In this document: positions 8,721 through 16,849 of the stretch, one piece after another | Numbering within the stretch: position 1 is the first letter of the stretch | How the letters are laid out: each line of letters starts with the position of its first letter | Assembly (NCBI RefSeq): GCF_026625985.1 | Contig: NZ_CP113116.1 | Span: 2,170,001-2,234,000 of the forward strand | DNA: 64,000 nucleotides | Direction of reading: 5' to 3' | From: Mycobacterium sp. Aquia_213 | Lineage (GTDB): Bacteria; Actinomycetota; Actinomycetes; Mycobacteriales; Mycobacteriaceae | Translations under genes and position numbers: made by a program | Notes under the pieces: generated by a model | Told to the model about the DNA's origin: nothing | Databases searched by the model: none | Seen by the model: only the letters and a program-made list of their open reading frames with translations

Positions 8721-9586
8721 GTGGGATGGACCTCGGCCAGTGCCTGCAGATTTTCCAGGTAATGCTGCAGCGATTTATGCCTGAACCACGCGCTGATGAT
8801 GGTCGCGCCGTGCGCGGCCGTCTCGGCGAGTATCTCGCGGGTGCGTTCGGGATCATTGATCGGATCCAGCGGCTTCGGCGGCGGCAGCACCACCTCGAAG
8901 CCAGCCGGAAGCTCGAAGCGGCCCAACCATTCTCGGGCCTGCGGCAGCGACACATTGAAGGGCGCCCACCCGTCGGCCAGGGTTGCGGCGCGGCGCAGTG
9001 ATCGCAGCGTGCGTCCACCAATCCAGATGGGGACGTGGGCCTGGACCGCGCACGGGTCGACGACCATGCCATCGAACGAATAGAACTCGCCGTGGTAGAC
9101 GGGTTCGGGGACCGACAGCGATGCCCGCAGCGCCCGCAGCGCGTCGTCGCCGCGCGGTCCGCGGTCGTCGTAAGCAGCTCCGAGGAGGTCGAATTCCTCT
9201 TTCAGGCTGCCGACGCCGACGCCGAGAATGAGCCGGCCATTGCTAACTTTGTCCAACGTGCCGTAGCGCTTGGCGATTTCCAGCGGGTGGTGGTAGGCGA
9301 GGACTAACACGTTGGTAGCCAACCGTATTCGCTGGGTGCGTGCGGCCAGGTAGCCCAGCGTGGCCAGCGGATCCCAGTAACGCGTGCCCCGGTGTTGCTG
9401 TTCAAGCACGGCCGGCAGCGCGACGTGCTCGCTGCAGGTCAGGTGGTGATAGCCCAGCCGGTCCGCGGTTTCGGCGATCTGCGCCAGCTCCTCGATCGAA
9501 GCGTCCTGCTCCCAGGCGGCACTGGCCTGGGGCATCGTGATCACGACGGGTGTGGACACCGACAGCTTTGCCTGTGGGGTGCTCAT
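8717..9586 (-). CDS. LLM-class F420-dependent oxidoreductase
   Basis: The 289-residue luciferase-like protein contains LGYHHLTCSEHVALP, RTQRIRLATNVLVLAYHHPLEIAKRYGTLDKVSNGRLILGVGVGSLKEEFDLLG and VPIWIGGRTLRSLRRAATLADGWAPF. These are typical F420-dependent LLM motifs: a Gly-rich phosphate loop and the GVGVG turn. Both ends overlap neighbours by 4 bp (with the SDR upstream and the EthD-like gene downstream), so the three form a tight operon. Its substrate is unknown. Pairing with an SDR suggests sequential oxidation or reduction of an alcohol or ketone. Confidence 0.85.
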   Translation of the reverse strand: MSTPQAKLSVSTPVVITMPQASAAWEQDASIEELAQIAETADRLGYHHLTCSEHVALPAVLEQQHRGTRYWDPLATLGYLAARTQRIRLATNVLVLAYHHPLEIAKRYGTLDKVSNGRLILGVGVGSLKEEFDLLGAAYDDRGPRGDDALRALRASLSVPEPVYHGEFYSFDGMVVDPCAVQAHVPIWIGGRTLRSLRRAATLADGWAPFNVSLPQAREWLGRFELPAGFEVVLPPPKPLDPINDPERTREILAETAAHGATIISAWFRHKSLQHYLENLQALAEVHPT

Positions 9587-10365
9587 CCCTGCATGTACCC
9601 TCCGGCGTCGACGGGGATCGATTGCCCTGTGATGGTTCGGCTCTCGTCACTGGCCAAGAACAACGCCAGGTTGGCCACGTCGTCCGGTGACGAAATATCG
9701 CGCAGCGCGACGTCTTTGAGGGACTTCGCGCGCACGGCCTCGACATCGAGACCTTTTTCATCGGCCGTGCGCTGCACCCAGTTGCGGAACAGGTCGGTGT
9801 CGATAGCGCCCGGCACGATGCAGTTGCAGCGGATGCCGTGCGGACCGACCTCGAGCGCAACGGTCTTGGTGAAGGCGCGCAGTGACGCCTTCGCGGTGAC
9901 GTAATGGGTCTTGCGGACGATACCGTTGTAGCCCGCGGTGGAGGAGAAGTTCAGGATGACTCCGCTGCGGCGTTGCAGCATCGACTGGTTGAGCACTTCG
10001 CGGGTACACAGCATCGCCGCGGTGACATCGATCGCGATCGTGGCGTTCCAGTTGTCGAGCGTCTGTTCCCAGATCCAGCGGTCTTTTCCCGGGGAGGCGG
10101 CGTTGTTGCAGAGAATGTCGACTTGTCCGAATTCGTCCACCGCGCGGGCCACCATGGCGGCGACGTCCGCCTCGTTGGTGACATCGGCCCGCATCGCGAT
10201 CGCGCCGGACCCGGCCGCGGCCGCGGCCTCGCGGACCAACTCCTCGCGTCGGGCGGCGAGCAGCACCCGCGCACCTTCCCGGACGAACACCGAACCCAGA
10301 ACCGTTCCCAGGCCGGTGCTTGCCCCGGTGATAATCGCCACCTTGCCCTCTAGCCGGCCCGTCAT
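9583..10365 (-). CDS. Short-chain dehydrogenase/reductase
   Basis: The 260-residue classical SDR has the cofactor motif TGASTGLG (TGxxxGxG) near residue 13, the NNAAS segment, a serine in LNFSSTAG, and the catalytic YVTAK. The ending DDVANLALFLASDESRTITGQSIPVDAGGYMQG is standard for this family. The start at MTGRLEGK (10365) is preferred because SDRs normally begin a few residues before the first strand; an upstream in-frame codon would add nine atypical residues. It is first in the SDR-LLM-EthD-like operon and diverges from the TetR at 10479. Confidence 0.88.
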   Translation of the reverse strand: MTGRLEGKVAIITGASTGLGTVLGSVFVREGARVLLAARREELVREAAAAAGSGAIAMRADVTNEADVAAMVARAVDEFGQVDILCNNAASPGKDRWIWEQTLDNWNATIAIDVTAAMLCTREVLNQSMLQRRSGVILNFSSTAGYNGIVRKTHYVTAKASLRAFTKTVALEVGPHGIRCNCIVPGAIDTDLFRNWVQRTADEKGLDVEAVRAKSLKDVALRDISSPDDVANLALFLASDESRTITGQSIPVDAGGYMQG

Positions 10366-10432
10366 TGCGCAAATATTACATAGCGGACTCATTGATTGGG
10401 GCGGCCCGATACCGGGTAGATTCTAACCGTGC

Positions 10433-10460
10433 TCGAATTGATTCGAACGACGATCGAATC
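10433..10460. promoter_or_regulatory. Candidate TetR operator with three half-sites
   Basis: TCGAAT-TG-ATTCGA is a perfect dyad at 10433-10446. A third half-site creates a second dyad, GATTCGA at 10440-10446 with TCGAATC at 10454-10460. It lies between the divergent SDR operon and the TetR gene at 10479 and ends 18 bp before that start, so it is the probable binding site of that regulator. Confidence 0.55.
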
Positions 10461-10478
10461 TGATGGGAGAATGACGTA

Positions 10479-11060
10479 GTGGTAGCAACCGGGAATCAGG
10501 TCACGGCGGGTGTGCGCCGCGCTTATGGGGGACTCGATCGCGACGAGGTGGTGGTCGCCCTGCGTGACCTGGCGAAGCGGGTGGGCGTGCAGCGCGTGAC
10601 AATGCGCGAACTCGCCGCTGAACTCGGTGCCGCCGTGCCCTCGGTGTACTACCACGTCCCCAGTAAGCAGACCGCTCTCGAGCTGGTTGCCGAGTCGGTC
10701 CTGGCCGAAATCCCGCTCCCGGACGACGGGGCGTGGGACACCAGGCTCATCGAACTCTATTGCGCTGCCAGGGAAATGATCCTCGGCGTGCCCGGCGTCG
10801 CGAGCATCTTGCAGACCAGCGTCGGTAGCGAACCCGCCCGCCGGCTCGATCGGCATAGCCGCGGCCTGCTCGCCGAGGCGGGGCTCGCGAAAGCCGCTGC
10901 CGCCGCTGCTCATACGGTTTTGTACACGTACCTGCTGGGCTCGATAGCTCTGGAGGAAACCCGCTCCGCTGCCGCCACGCCCCGCGCGAAACGCCAGTCC
11001 GCCACCCAATTTCGTGCCGGGCTGGATGTGATCGTCGCCGGAATCAGGTCGTCCTCGTAG
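10479..11060 (+). CDS. TetR-family transcriptional regulator
   Basis: The 193-residue protein has a TetR helix-turn-helix at about residues 20-65 (VVVALRDLAKRVGVQRVTMRELAAELGAAVPSVYYHVPSKQTALELV) with the family's YYHVPSK tail. The C-terminal domain is Ala-rich and helical. The GTG start at 10479 follows GGGAGA around 10463-10468. The stop overlaps the ribosome-binding region of the downstream P450, so the two form an operon. Overlapping palindromes upstream suggest autoregulation and control of the divergent SDR operon. Confidence 0.82.
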   Translation: MVATGNQVTAGVRRAYGGLDRDEVVVALRDLAKRVGVQRVTMRELAAELGAAVPSVYYHVPSKQTALELVAESVLAEIPLPDDGAWDTRLIELYCAAREMILGVPGVASILQTSVGSEPARRLDRHSRGLLAEAGLAKAAAAAAHTVLYTYLLGSIALEETRSAAATPRAKRQSATQFRAGLDVIVAGIRSSS

Positions 11061-11077
11061 GAGGGATGAGTAAGACG

Positions 11078-12337
11078 ATGAGCATTCCAAAGCCGAATGT
11101 GTTGGGATCGCTGGTCATCGAGAACCAGCAGACTTCTTTCGATCGCGATGCGGCGGCGGTGCTCGACCCCGACACCTATGTCGGCGGCGCTCCGTTCGAG
11201 GCGCTGACCCGGTTGCGGGCCGGTTCACCGGTGCACCCGGTGCAGCTGCCGGGGCTGCCCAGGGCGTGGCTGCTGACGAAGCACGCCGACGTGCGGCTGG
11301 TCAGCCGCGACACCGACACCTTCACCAGCAGCAAGGGCAACACCCTGGTCGAGGTCGAGGCGGCACCGAATTCGGCACTGCTGCCCGGCATCGACCCGCC
11401 CCGGCACGTCCTCTACCGCAAGCTGATCAACCAGGGCTTCACGGTCCGCAATGTGCAGCGGCTGGAACCGCAGATGCGCAAAGTCGCCCGCGACATCGTC
11501 GCCGACATCACGGCCAAGGGCGAATTCGACGCCGTGACAGACATTTCCGCGGAGATGTCGTTGCAGGTGATCGCCGACGTGCTCGGCGTTCCCGCCGAAG
11601 ACCGGATGGAGGTCTTCCGGTGGAGTAACGCGATCGGAAGCCTGGGCATCGAAGACCCCGACTATGCTCCGACGCCGGAAGCCCTTGGCCAGGCAGCCAC
11701 CGAAATGTTCTCCTACTGTGCGGAATTGGTGGCACACCGACGCAAGCACGGGCTCACCGACGACATCTTGTCGGCATTGCTGGCCGCCGAGGTCGACGGC
11801 GAGAAGCTCAACCGCGACCAGCTGAACGAGTTCTTCCTGCTGCTGGCGATCGCCGGCAACGAAACCACTCGCAATACCCTGAGCCACGGGGTGTTGGCGC
11901 TATCCGAACACCCCGAGCAGCAGGCCCTGCTCGCCGGCGATCGAGAAGCCGTCAAACCGGCAGTGGAGGAACTACTGCGCTGGGCCACACCGGTGATGCA
12001 TTTTCGTCGCACCGTCACCCGCGACGTCGAAATCCGTGGGCAGCAGATCCCCGCCGGCGATTGGGTGTTGCTGCACTACTTGTCGGCCAATCGCGACGAG
12101 GAGGTGTTCGATCGAGCCGACGAGTTCGACGTCACCCGACCGGATGCCGGTCATGCCGCATTCGGTGGCGGGGGAGTGCACTTCTGTCTCGGCGCTCAGC
12201 TCGCCCGTCTGGAACTGCACGTCATGCTCGAGGAGCTCTACCCGAACGTGCCGGGCCTGACGGTCACCGGCCCACCCGACCGGCTACGCTCGTCGTTCTT
12301 CCACGGCATCAAACGGCTGCCCTGCACCACCGGTTGA
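11078..12337 (+). CDS. Cytochrome P450 (CYP125/CYP124-like type)
   Basis: This P450 of about 419 residues has the I-helix AIAGNETTRN, the ExxR helix in EELLRWATPVMHFRRT and the heme loop FGGGGVHFCLGAQ. The ETTRN and MHFRRT style resembles the mycobacterial lipid/sterol omega-hydroxylases (CYP124, CYP125, CYP142), and it is clearly related to the cyp124 gene at 54517. The substrate is a guess. Two ATGs are possible: the one at 11066 touches the GGAGGG Shine-Dalgarno at 11060-11065, so the second at 11078 (MSIPKPN) is better spaced. Its 3' end overlaps the convergent hydrolase by 54 bp. Confidence 0.88.
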   Translation: MSIPKPNVLGSLVIENQQTSFDRDAAAVLDPDTYVGGAPFEALTRLRAGSPVHPVQLPGLPRAWLLTKHADVRLVSRDTDTFTSSKGNTLVEVEAAPNSALLPGIDPPRHVLYRKLINQGFTVRNVQRLEPQMRKVARDIVADITAKGEFDAVTDISAEMSLQVIADVLGVPAEDRMEVFRWSNAIGSLGIEDPDYAPTPEALGQAATEMFSYCAELVAHRRKHGLTDDILSALLAAEVDGEKLNRDQLNEFFLLLAIAGNETTRNTLSHGVLALSEHPEQQALLAGDREAVKPAVEELLRWATPVMHFRRTVTRDVEIRGQQIPAGDWVLLHYLSANRDEEVFDRADEFDVTRPDAGHAAFGGGGVHFCLGAQLARLELHVMLEELYPNVPGLTVTGPPDRLRSSFFHGIKRLPCTTG

Positions 12338-13135
12338 TTTACGTTGCACGGCAATCGTTTCCAGCCAGGAATGAATTCTTTCGGCCACGGCGATCCAGCC
12401 GGGATCGAGCATCACGTCATGGCTCATGCCGGGGAAGAATTCCGCCTCGGTGCGGTATGCCGCTGCGGTTGAACGGACTTCCTTCTGCGTGAAACACACG
12501 TCGTCCTCGGCCCCGAGAACCAGGAGCGGGGCGGTGACGAGCTGAGGTTTGGCCAGGTTCAGCCACAACAGGTCGACCGCGATTCTCAGCGCATATTCTT
12601 CGCACAACAGCGAGGTGTAACGGGCCACGTCGGCGTGGGGAGTCGCGGCCGAGAAGAAGGTTTCGCGGGCCAACTCGGGCGTCCCGCCGACGCCACGCAA
12701 TGACCTGGTTCTGGCCAACGCCGCTGCGGTATGCCACGGGTGCCGTTTGAACCTGCGCGCCAGGAAGCCGGCAATCCCGGTCGGGGGTGCGGAGGCCAAC
12801 AACACCGCGGCCGGAGCATCGTGTGATTCCAGGTACTTTTGCACCACAAACCCACCCAGCGAGTGGCCCACCACGACCGGCGGTTCGGGAAGGGTTCGCG
12901 CCACCGAATCGACGTCGGCAACGAAATCCGCTATTGAACACAACCGCATGGACTTCGGTGCGGTGCTGTTTCCATGGCCGCGAAGGCTCAATGCCAGTGT
13001 TCGATAGCCCTTTTCGGCGAAGAAGTCCAAGAAATATTCGTCCCAGCACCAGGCTCCGTGCCAGGCGCCGTGCACGAAAAGCAAAGGCGGTTTGCCAGAC
13101 TCGCGTTGGGGTGCTCTGTCGATCACTTCGAGCAT
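12284..13135 (-). CDS. Alpha/beta hydrolase (serine type)
   Basis: The 283-residue protein shows the oxyanion motif VHGAWHGAWCW, the nucleophile elbow GHSLGG (Ser), an acidic residue in VLGAEDDVC and the histidine in GMSHDVMLDPG, a full catalytic triad. It may be a lipase, esterase or lactonase. TAAGGAG sits upstream of the ATG. The last 18 codons lie antisense to the end of the P450, leaving no room for a separate terminator between the convergent genes. Confidence 0.85.
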   Translation of the reverse strand: MLEVIDRAPQRESGKPPLLFVHGAWHGAWCWDEYFLDFFAEKGYRTLALSLRGHGNSTAPKSMRLCSIADFVADVDSVARTLPEPPVVVGHSLGGFVVQKYLESHDAPAAVLLASAPPTGIAGFLARRFKRHPWHTAAALARTRSLRGVGGTPELARETFFSAATPHADVARYTSLLCEEYALRIAVDLLWLNLAKPQLVTAPLLVLGAEDDVCFTQKEVRSTAAAYRTEAEFFPGMSHDVMLDPGWIAVAERIHSWLETIAVQRKSTGGAGQPFDAVEERRA

Positions 13136-13256
13136 GGGCTTACTCCTTAGTTGCGCCCTGAGACTAACTTCTGGTGATACTGCCTGTCACGACCAATGGC
13201 GATGTCATTCGTCGGGAAAAGGACGATACTGATGTGACGCCGCGGAACCCGAGAAA

Positions 13257-14117
13257 GTGCCCAACGTGACGGTGGATTCATCCGGACAGCGCACGCTGGT
13301 CCTGACGGCCTTTCCCGTCGAGGCCGAGGCGGTGCTGGCCCACACCACGCTCGACCTCGACCCGGTGGTGGTCGCCGACGGTCGGCATTTCTATCTCGGC
13401 TCGATCCGCGGCAAGAAGGTCATCGTGGCGATGACCGGCATCGGCTTGGTCAACGCCACCGATACCACCGAGACCGCGTTGACCCGCTTCTCCAGTGCTG
13501 TTGGCGCTGTGGTGTTTTCGGGTGTGGCGGGCGGTGCGGCGCGGACCGGCATCGCCGATGTCGCGATACCGGCGCGCTGGACGCTGGACAACGGCACGAC
13601 ATTTCGTCCGGTCGATGCCGGCATGTTGAGTGCTGCCGAGACCCTTTCCGTCGCACTGGAAAGCGCCAAACGGATGCGACGCGAGCCGATGCTGCTGGTC
13701 GGTGGCGACGGCTGCAGCTACGACAACAACAACGGGCAGGCGTTCCCAGGTATCCCGCACGGCGGCGGGGTGTTCGGCTGCCAACCCCGAACCGCACCCG
13801 ATCGCTCATTCTTCTACACCGGCAACTTCTTTCGGGCGGCGTGGCCGTGGCTGAGGCACGGCCTGATCAGCAATGCGAAGGTGGTGTCGGCGGCGGACCC
13901 GGCCTTCGATGCGACGGACAGCGAGACCGCCGCGGCGCAGGCCGTTGCGGATGCGCATGGCGTGCCGTTCCTCGGCATCCGCGGAATGTCGGACGGACCG
14001 GGTGATCCACTTCGCTTGCCGGGCTTCCCGTTTCAGTTCTTCGTCTACAAGGGGGTCGCCGCGGTCAACGCCGCGCGAGTGACGGCCGCGTTTCTGCAGC
14101 GCTGGCCCGGCGCCTGA
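13257..14117 (+). CDS. Nucleoside phosphorylase-family protein (PNP_UDP_1/MTAN-like)
   Basis: The 286-residue protein starts with LVLTAFPVEAEAVLAHT and contains VAMTGIGLVNATDTTETAL and AVVFSGVAGGA, the pattern of 5'-methylthioadenosine/purine nucleoside phosphorylases. A C-terminal FLGIRGMSDGPGDP segment corresponds to the region that normally carries the catalytic Asp. An unusual middle insertion rich in Gly, Asn and aromatic residues (GGDGCSYDNNNGQAFPG) makes it longer than MTAN enzymes. The true substrate is unknown. A GTG is used; a second GTG lies nine bases on. Confidence 0.7.
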   Translation: MPNVTVDSSGQRTLVLTAFPVEAEAVLAHTTLDLDPVVVADGRHFYLGSIRGKKVIVAMTGIGLVNATDTTETALTRFSSAVGAVVFSGVAGGAARTGIADVAIPARWTLDNGTTFRPVDAGMLSAAETLSVALESAKRMRREPMLLVGGDGCSYDNNNGQAFPGIPHGGGVFGCQPRTAPDRSFFYTGNFFRAAWPWLRHGLISNAKVVSAADPAFDATDSETAAAQAVADAHGVPFLGIRGMSDGPGDPLRLPGFPFQFFVYKGVAAVNAARVTAAFLQRWPGA

Positions 14118-14126
14118 ATGGGCTGG

Positions 14127-14981
14127 CTATTCGGTGCCGCGGGCGACGGGGTGGCTCGGATCCGAAGACCACTCCGACCACGAGCCCGGATACAGCGCCG
14201 CCTCGCAGCCCATCGCGGCGAGCGCCGCGACCGCGATGGCGGCGGTCACGCCCGAGCCGCAGTAGGCGCCCAACGGGCCGGCGCGGTCGATGCCGCGGTC
14301 GGACAGCTGCTGGGCGAGCGCGTAGTCGCCGAGAAAGGTGCCGTCGGCCGCCAGCACCGAGCCGCTTGGCAGGTTCCGCGCTCCGGGGATGTGACCCGCG
14401 ACCGCGTCGACGGGTTCGGTGTCACCGCGATAGCGTTCCGGTGCGCGTGCATCGAGCAGCGTCACGGCGCCCGCGCCGGCTTGTTCGGCCGTCAGGGTGG
14501 GTCGAGCGCCGGCATACAAATCATCATGGGGCACAACCACATTCCCCGCCGCCGGGGTGACCGGGCCCGTCTCGAGGCTTCGCCCGGCCGCGCGCCACGC
14601 GCCCAGTCCGCCGTCCAGGATGCGGACATTCGCGAGCCCGGCCGCGGTCAACACCCACCACGCCCGCGCCGAACCCGCTCGATTCCAGTCGTCATAGACC
14701 ACGACCGACGAATCCTGCCGGATACCCCAGCGGCGGGCGGTGGCCTCAAGGCTGTGTCCCGAGGGCAATGGGTGACGCCCGCGTCCGGAAACGGTGTGAT
14801 CGCTGAGTTCGTCGTCGAGTGACACATAGACCGCACCGGGGAGGTGGCCCTCCAGGTAGGTCGCTCGCCCGTCGGGCTCGTCGAGTCGCCAACGGACATC
14901 CAATATGGTCAGCGGATCGCCGGCCTCGATCAGGTCGGCCAGCTCCGTGGCGGTGATCAGCACCCGGTCGCGCGCTTCCAC
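14127..14981 (-). CDS. sseB: Thiosulfate/3-mercaptopyruvate sulfurtransferase (two rhodanese domains)
   Basis: The 284-residue protein is a tandem rhodanese. The inactive N-terminal domain carries ILDVRWRLDEPDGRATYLEGHLPGAVYVSLDDELSD. The catalytic C-terminal domain carries LLDARAPERYRGD and the active-site loop YCGSGVTAA, whose cysteine accepts the persulfide. Length and sequence fit the protein annotated sseB in M. tuberculosis (284 residues, from memory). GTG start with a strong AGGAGGTGG. The enzyme moves sulfane sulfur to cyanide or thiols and supports sulfur-carrier chemistry. It converges on the phosphorylase gene with a 9-bp gap. Confidence 0.85.
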   Translation of the reverse strand: MEARDRVLITATELADLIEAGDPLTILDVRWRLDEPDGRATYLEGHLPGAVYVSLDDELSDHTVSGRGRHPLPSGHSLEATARRWGIRQDSSVVVYDDWNRAGSARAWWVLTAAGLANVRILDGGLGAWRAAGRSLETGPVTPAAGNVVVPHDDLYAGARPTLTAEQAGAGAVTLLDARAPERYRGDTEPVDAVAGHIPGARNLPSGSVLAADGTFLGDYALAQQLSDRGIDRAGPLGAYCGSGVTAAIAVAALAAMGCEAALYPGSWSEWSSDPSHPVARGTE

Positions 14982-15093
14982 GGTCCACCTCCTCGTTATC
15001 TGCCACGAGACTAGCCCCCGGATGAAAAGTGTCTCGGCTCAGCAAACAACGGCGTAGGGTCCGGGTCATCACCGAGCATCGATAGGAGCCGAT

Positions 15094-15558
15094 ATGGGCA
15101 ACGTCTATCGGGTAGCACTCGCGGCGGGCCTCGCACTCGCTGTCGTGACGGCGATACCGGCCAATGCGATGCCAAATACCCAGTGCACGCTGGCGACACC
15201 CGTGACGGAAGTGCACAACCTGTCGCAATTGCCACCGGAGCTGGTGAAGCTCTTGCCGCCGATCGCCGATATCGGCGCGCCGTTCAACGCGACAGATTCG
15301 GTGAACGATCCGACGTTGCCGTTCCGGCGTCTGATCCGTGCTGGCAACCGAGGCGCCGACTGGTTCGTCTGGTATGAGCACGGCGGCGCGGGCTACTTCT
15401 GGCAAGCGGTGGTGGCCCGGGTCGTACCCGGGAGCCCGCCGACGGTGTCGGCGAACGCGGGAACCATTACCGACACCCTGTGCAGTCTCACCGATGGCGC
15501 GTTGGTCGGCCACGTCCCGCCCTACCCGCCGGGCTCATGGGGTGCGTCCGACTTTTAG
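15094..15558 (+). CDS. Secreted protein with signal peptide, unknown function
   Basis: The 154-residue product begins with a Sec signal peptide (MGNVYRVALAAGLALAVVTAIPANA, cleavage after ANA). The mature part has two cysteines (QCTLA and TLCSL), likely disulfide-bonded, and ends in a Pro/Gly-rich tail. It looks like a small mycobacterial exported protein. ATAGGAGCC precedes the ATG. The stop overlaps the convergent pimC-like gene by four bases. No domain is recognised. Confidence 0.7.
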   Translation: MGNVYRVALAAGLALAVVTAIPANAMPNTQCTLATPVTEVHNLSQLPPELVKLLPPIADIGAPFNATDSVNDPTLPFRRLIRAGNRGADWFVWYEHGGAGYFWQAVVARVVPGSPPTVSANAGTITDTLCSLTDGALVGHVPPYPPGSWGASDF

Positions 15559-16685
15559 GCGGCTTCGTCCGGCCCGCCGATCACGGGTCCCAACGTGGCG
15601 AGCATGCCGGCCGCCGCCCGCTGCCAGGTGAAGTTCTCCGCACGCCGCCGCGCGGAGGTCCGGCGGTGATATTCGGGCAGGCTGATGACCGTGCCGACCG
15701 CCCTGGCAATGGCCTCGGGGTGGTTGTCGGCCGATGCGCCACTGTCCGGGGTGATGATCTCGGTGAGCGCCGAAGTGCGGGAGACCACGGCCGGCGTCCC
15801 GCATGCCAGCGATTCGAGTGCGGCCAACCCGAAAGTCTCGTGCGGCCCCGGCGCCAGGGTGACGTCTGCCGAGGCCAGCAGCCCGGCGACGGTGTCCCGG
15901 CTACTGACGAACCCGGTGAAGTCGATCGGCAGCCCGGTGGCCTGGCGCTGCAACTTGGCCCGCATCGGCCCCTCGCCCATCACGACCAGTCGGGCGTCGA
16001 CGCCGAAATCGCATAACGCGGCCAGCGCGTCGATGCTGCGGTCCACCCTCTTCTCCACCGACAACCGGCCGCAGTGCACCAGCAGCAGCTGCTGTGGCGT
16101 GGCCCATTGCCGGCGGACCAGGGGAGAGTGTCGACTCGGGTGGAAGGTCTTCAAGTCCACGCCCAGCGGCACGGTGACGACGTTCCTTGCGCCGATACGG
16201 TCGAATTCTTCGCGCGCGAATCCAGTGGTGCAGACCACGGTGTCGTAGTCGGCGGCGGTACGGCCGTTGGCGAAGTCGGCGAGGCTGCGCGCCGGACGAG
16301 GCGGAAGTATTTGTCCGGCAAGGCGATCCAGACGCTCATGCGAAATCATCACCGTCGTGGCGCCGTGTTCGCGGCCCCACCGCCCCAGCGATCTCAGCGT
16401 GAGCCGGTCCGAAACTTCCAGGGCGTCGGGTTGCAGCGCTTCCAGCAGTGCCTTGACCGGACCCGGCATCACCGCGCGGTAACCACCGGTGAAGGGAATC
16501 AACCAGGCGGGCATAGTGATTCGGACCACACCCGTCGGCAGCAGGGTACGTTCTGCGCGCGGACCGGGAACGATCAGAAACACCTCGTGGCCGTTGGCGC
16601 TGTATTCCGCGCCCAATCGATCCACCGCGGTACGAAGGCCGCCGGACCGCGGGCCGTAGAAGTTGGCGACCTGTACAACGCGCAT
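15555..16685 (-). CDS. pimC: PimC-like GDP-mannose-dependent glycosyltransferase (GT4)
   Basis: The 376-residue GT4 glycosyltransferase starts MRVVQVANFYGPRSGGLRTAVDRLG and contains VPLGVDLKTFHP, VHCGRLSVEKRVDRSIDAL and the donor-binding ETFGLAALESLACGTPAVVS (the EX7E-type motif of retaining GT-B enzymes). The sequence matches my memory of PimC of M. tuberculosis CDC1551, which adds a mannose to phosphatidylinositol dimannoside on the cytoplasmic membrane face. The start at 16685 is preferred because the upstream in-frame extension (HTTATCPQL) is not family-like. pimC is patchily distributed (absent from H37Rv), so its presence is notable. Confidence 0.65.
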   Translation of the reverse strand: MRVVQVANFYGPRSGGLRTAVDRLGAEYSANGHEVFLIVPGPRAERTLLPTGVVRITMPAWLIPFTGGYRAVMPGPVKALLEALQPDALEVSDRLTLRSLGRWGREHGATTVMISHERLDRLAGQILPPRPARSLADFANGRTAADYDTVVCTTGFAREEFDRIGARNVVTVPLGVDLKTFHPSRHSPLVRRQWATPQQLLLVHCGRLSVEKRVDRSIDALAALCDFGVDARLVVMGEGPMRAKLQRQATGLPIDFTGFVSSRDTVAGLLASADVTLAPGPHETFGLAALESLACGTPAVVSRTSALTEIITPDSGASADNHPEAIARAVGTVISLPEYHRRTSARRRAENFTWQRAAAGMLATLGPVIGGPDEAA

Positions 16686-16815
16686 AAGCTGAGGACACGT
16701 GGCGGTTGTGTGCACTCAACGATGCAGACCTGTCGTGTGCCTTAACAGTCCATGAATTCCGCTGATAAGCGGTGGTAATGCCGTTCTTCGAAGACCAGTG
16801 TGCGTTCAGGGCTTT

Positions 16816-16849
16816 GAGTGTGCGGCTAGGTCGGCATGGATGCACACTC
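16816..16849. terminator. Stem-loop at the end of the ATPase gene
   Basis: GAGTGTGC at 16816-16823 pairs with GCACACTC at 16842-16849, giving an 8-bp stem with an 18-base loop that overlaps the ATPase stop codon. There is no T-run, so it may act as a weak terminator or an mRNA-end structure. Confidence 0.3.
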
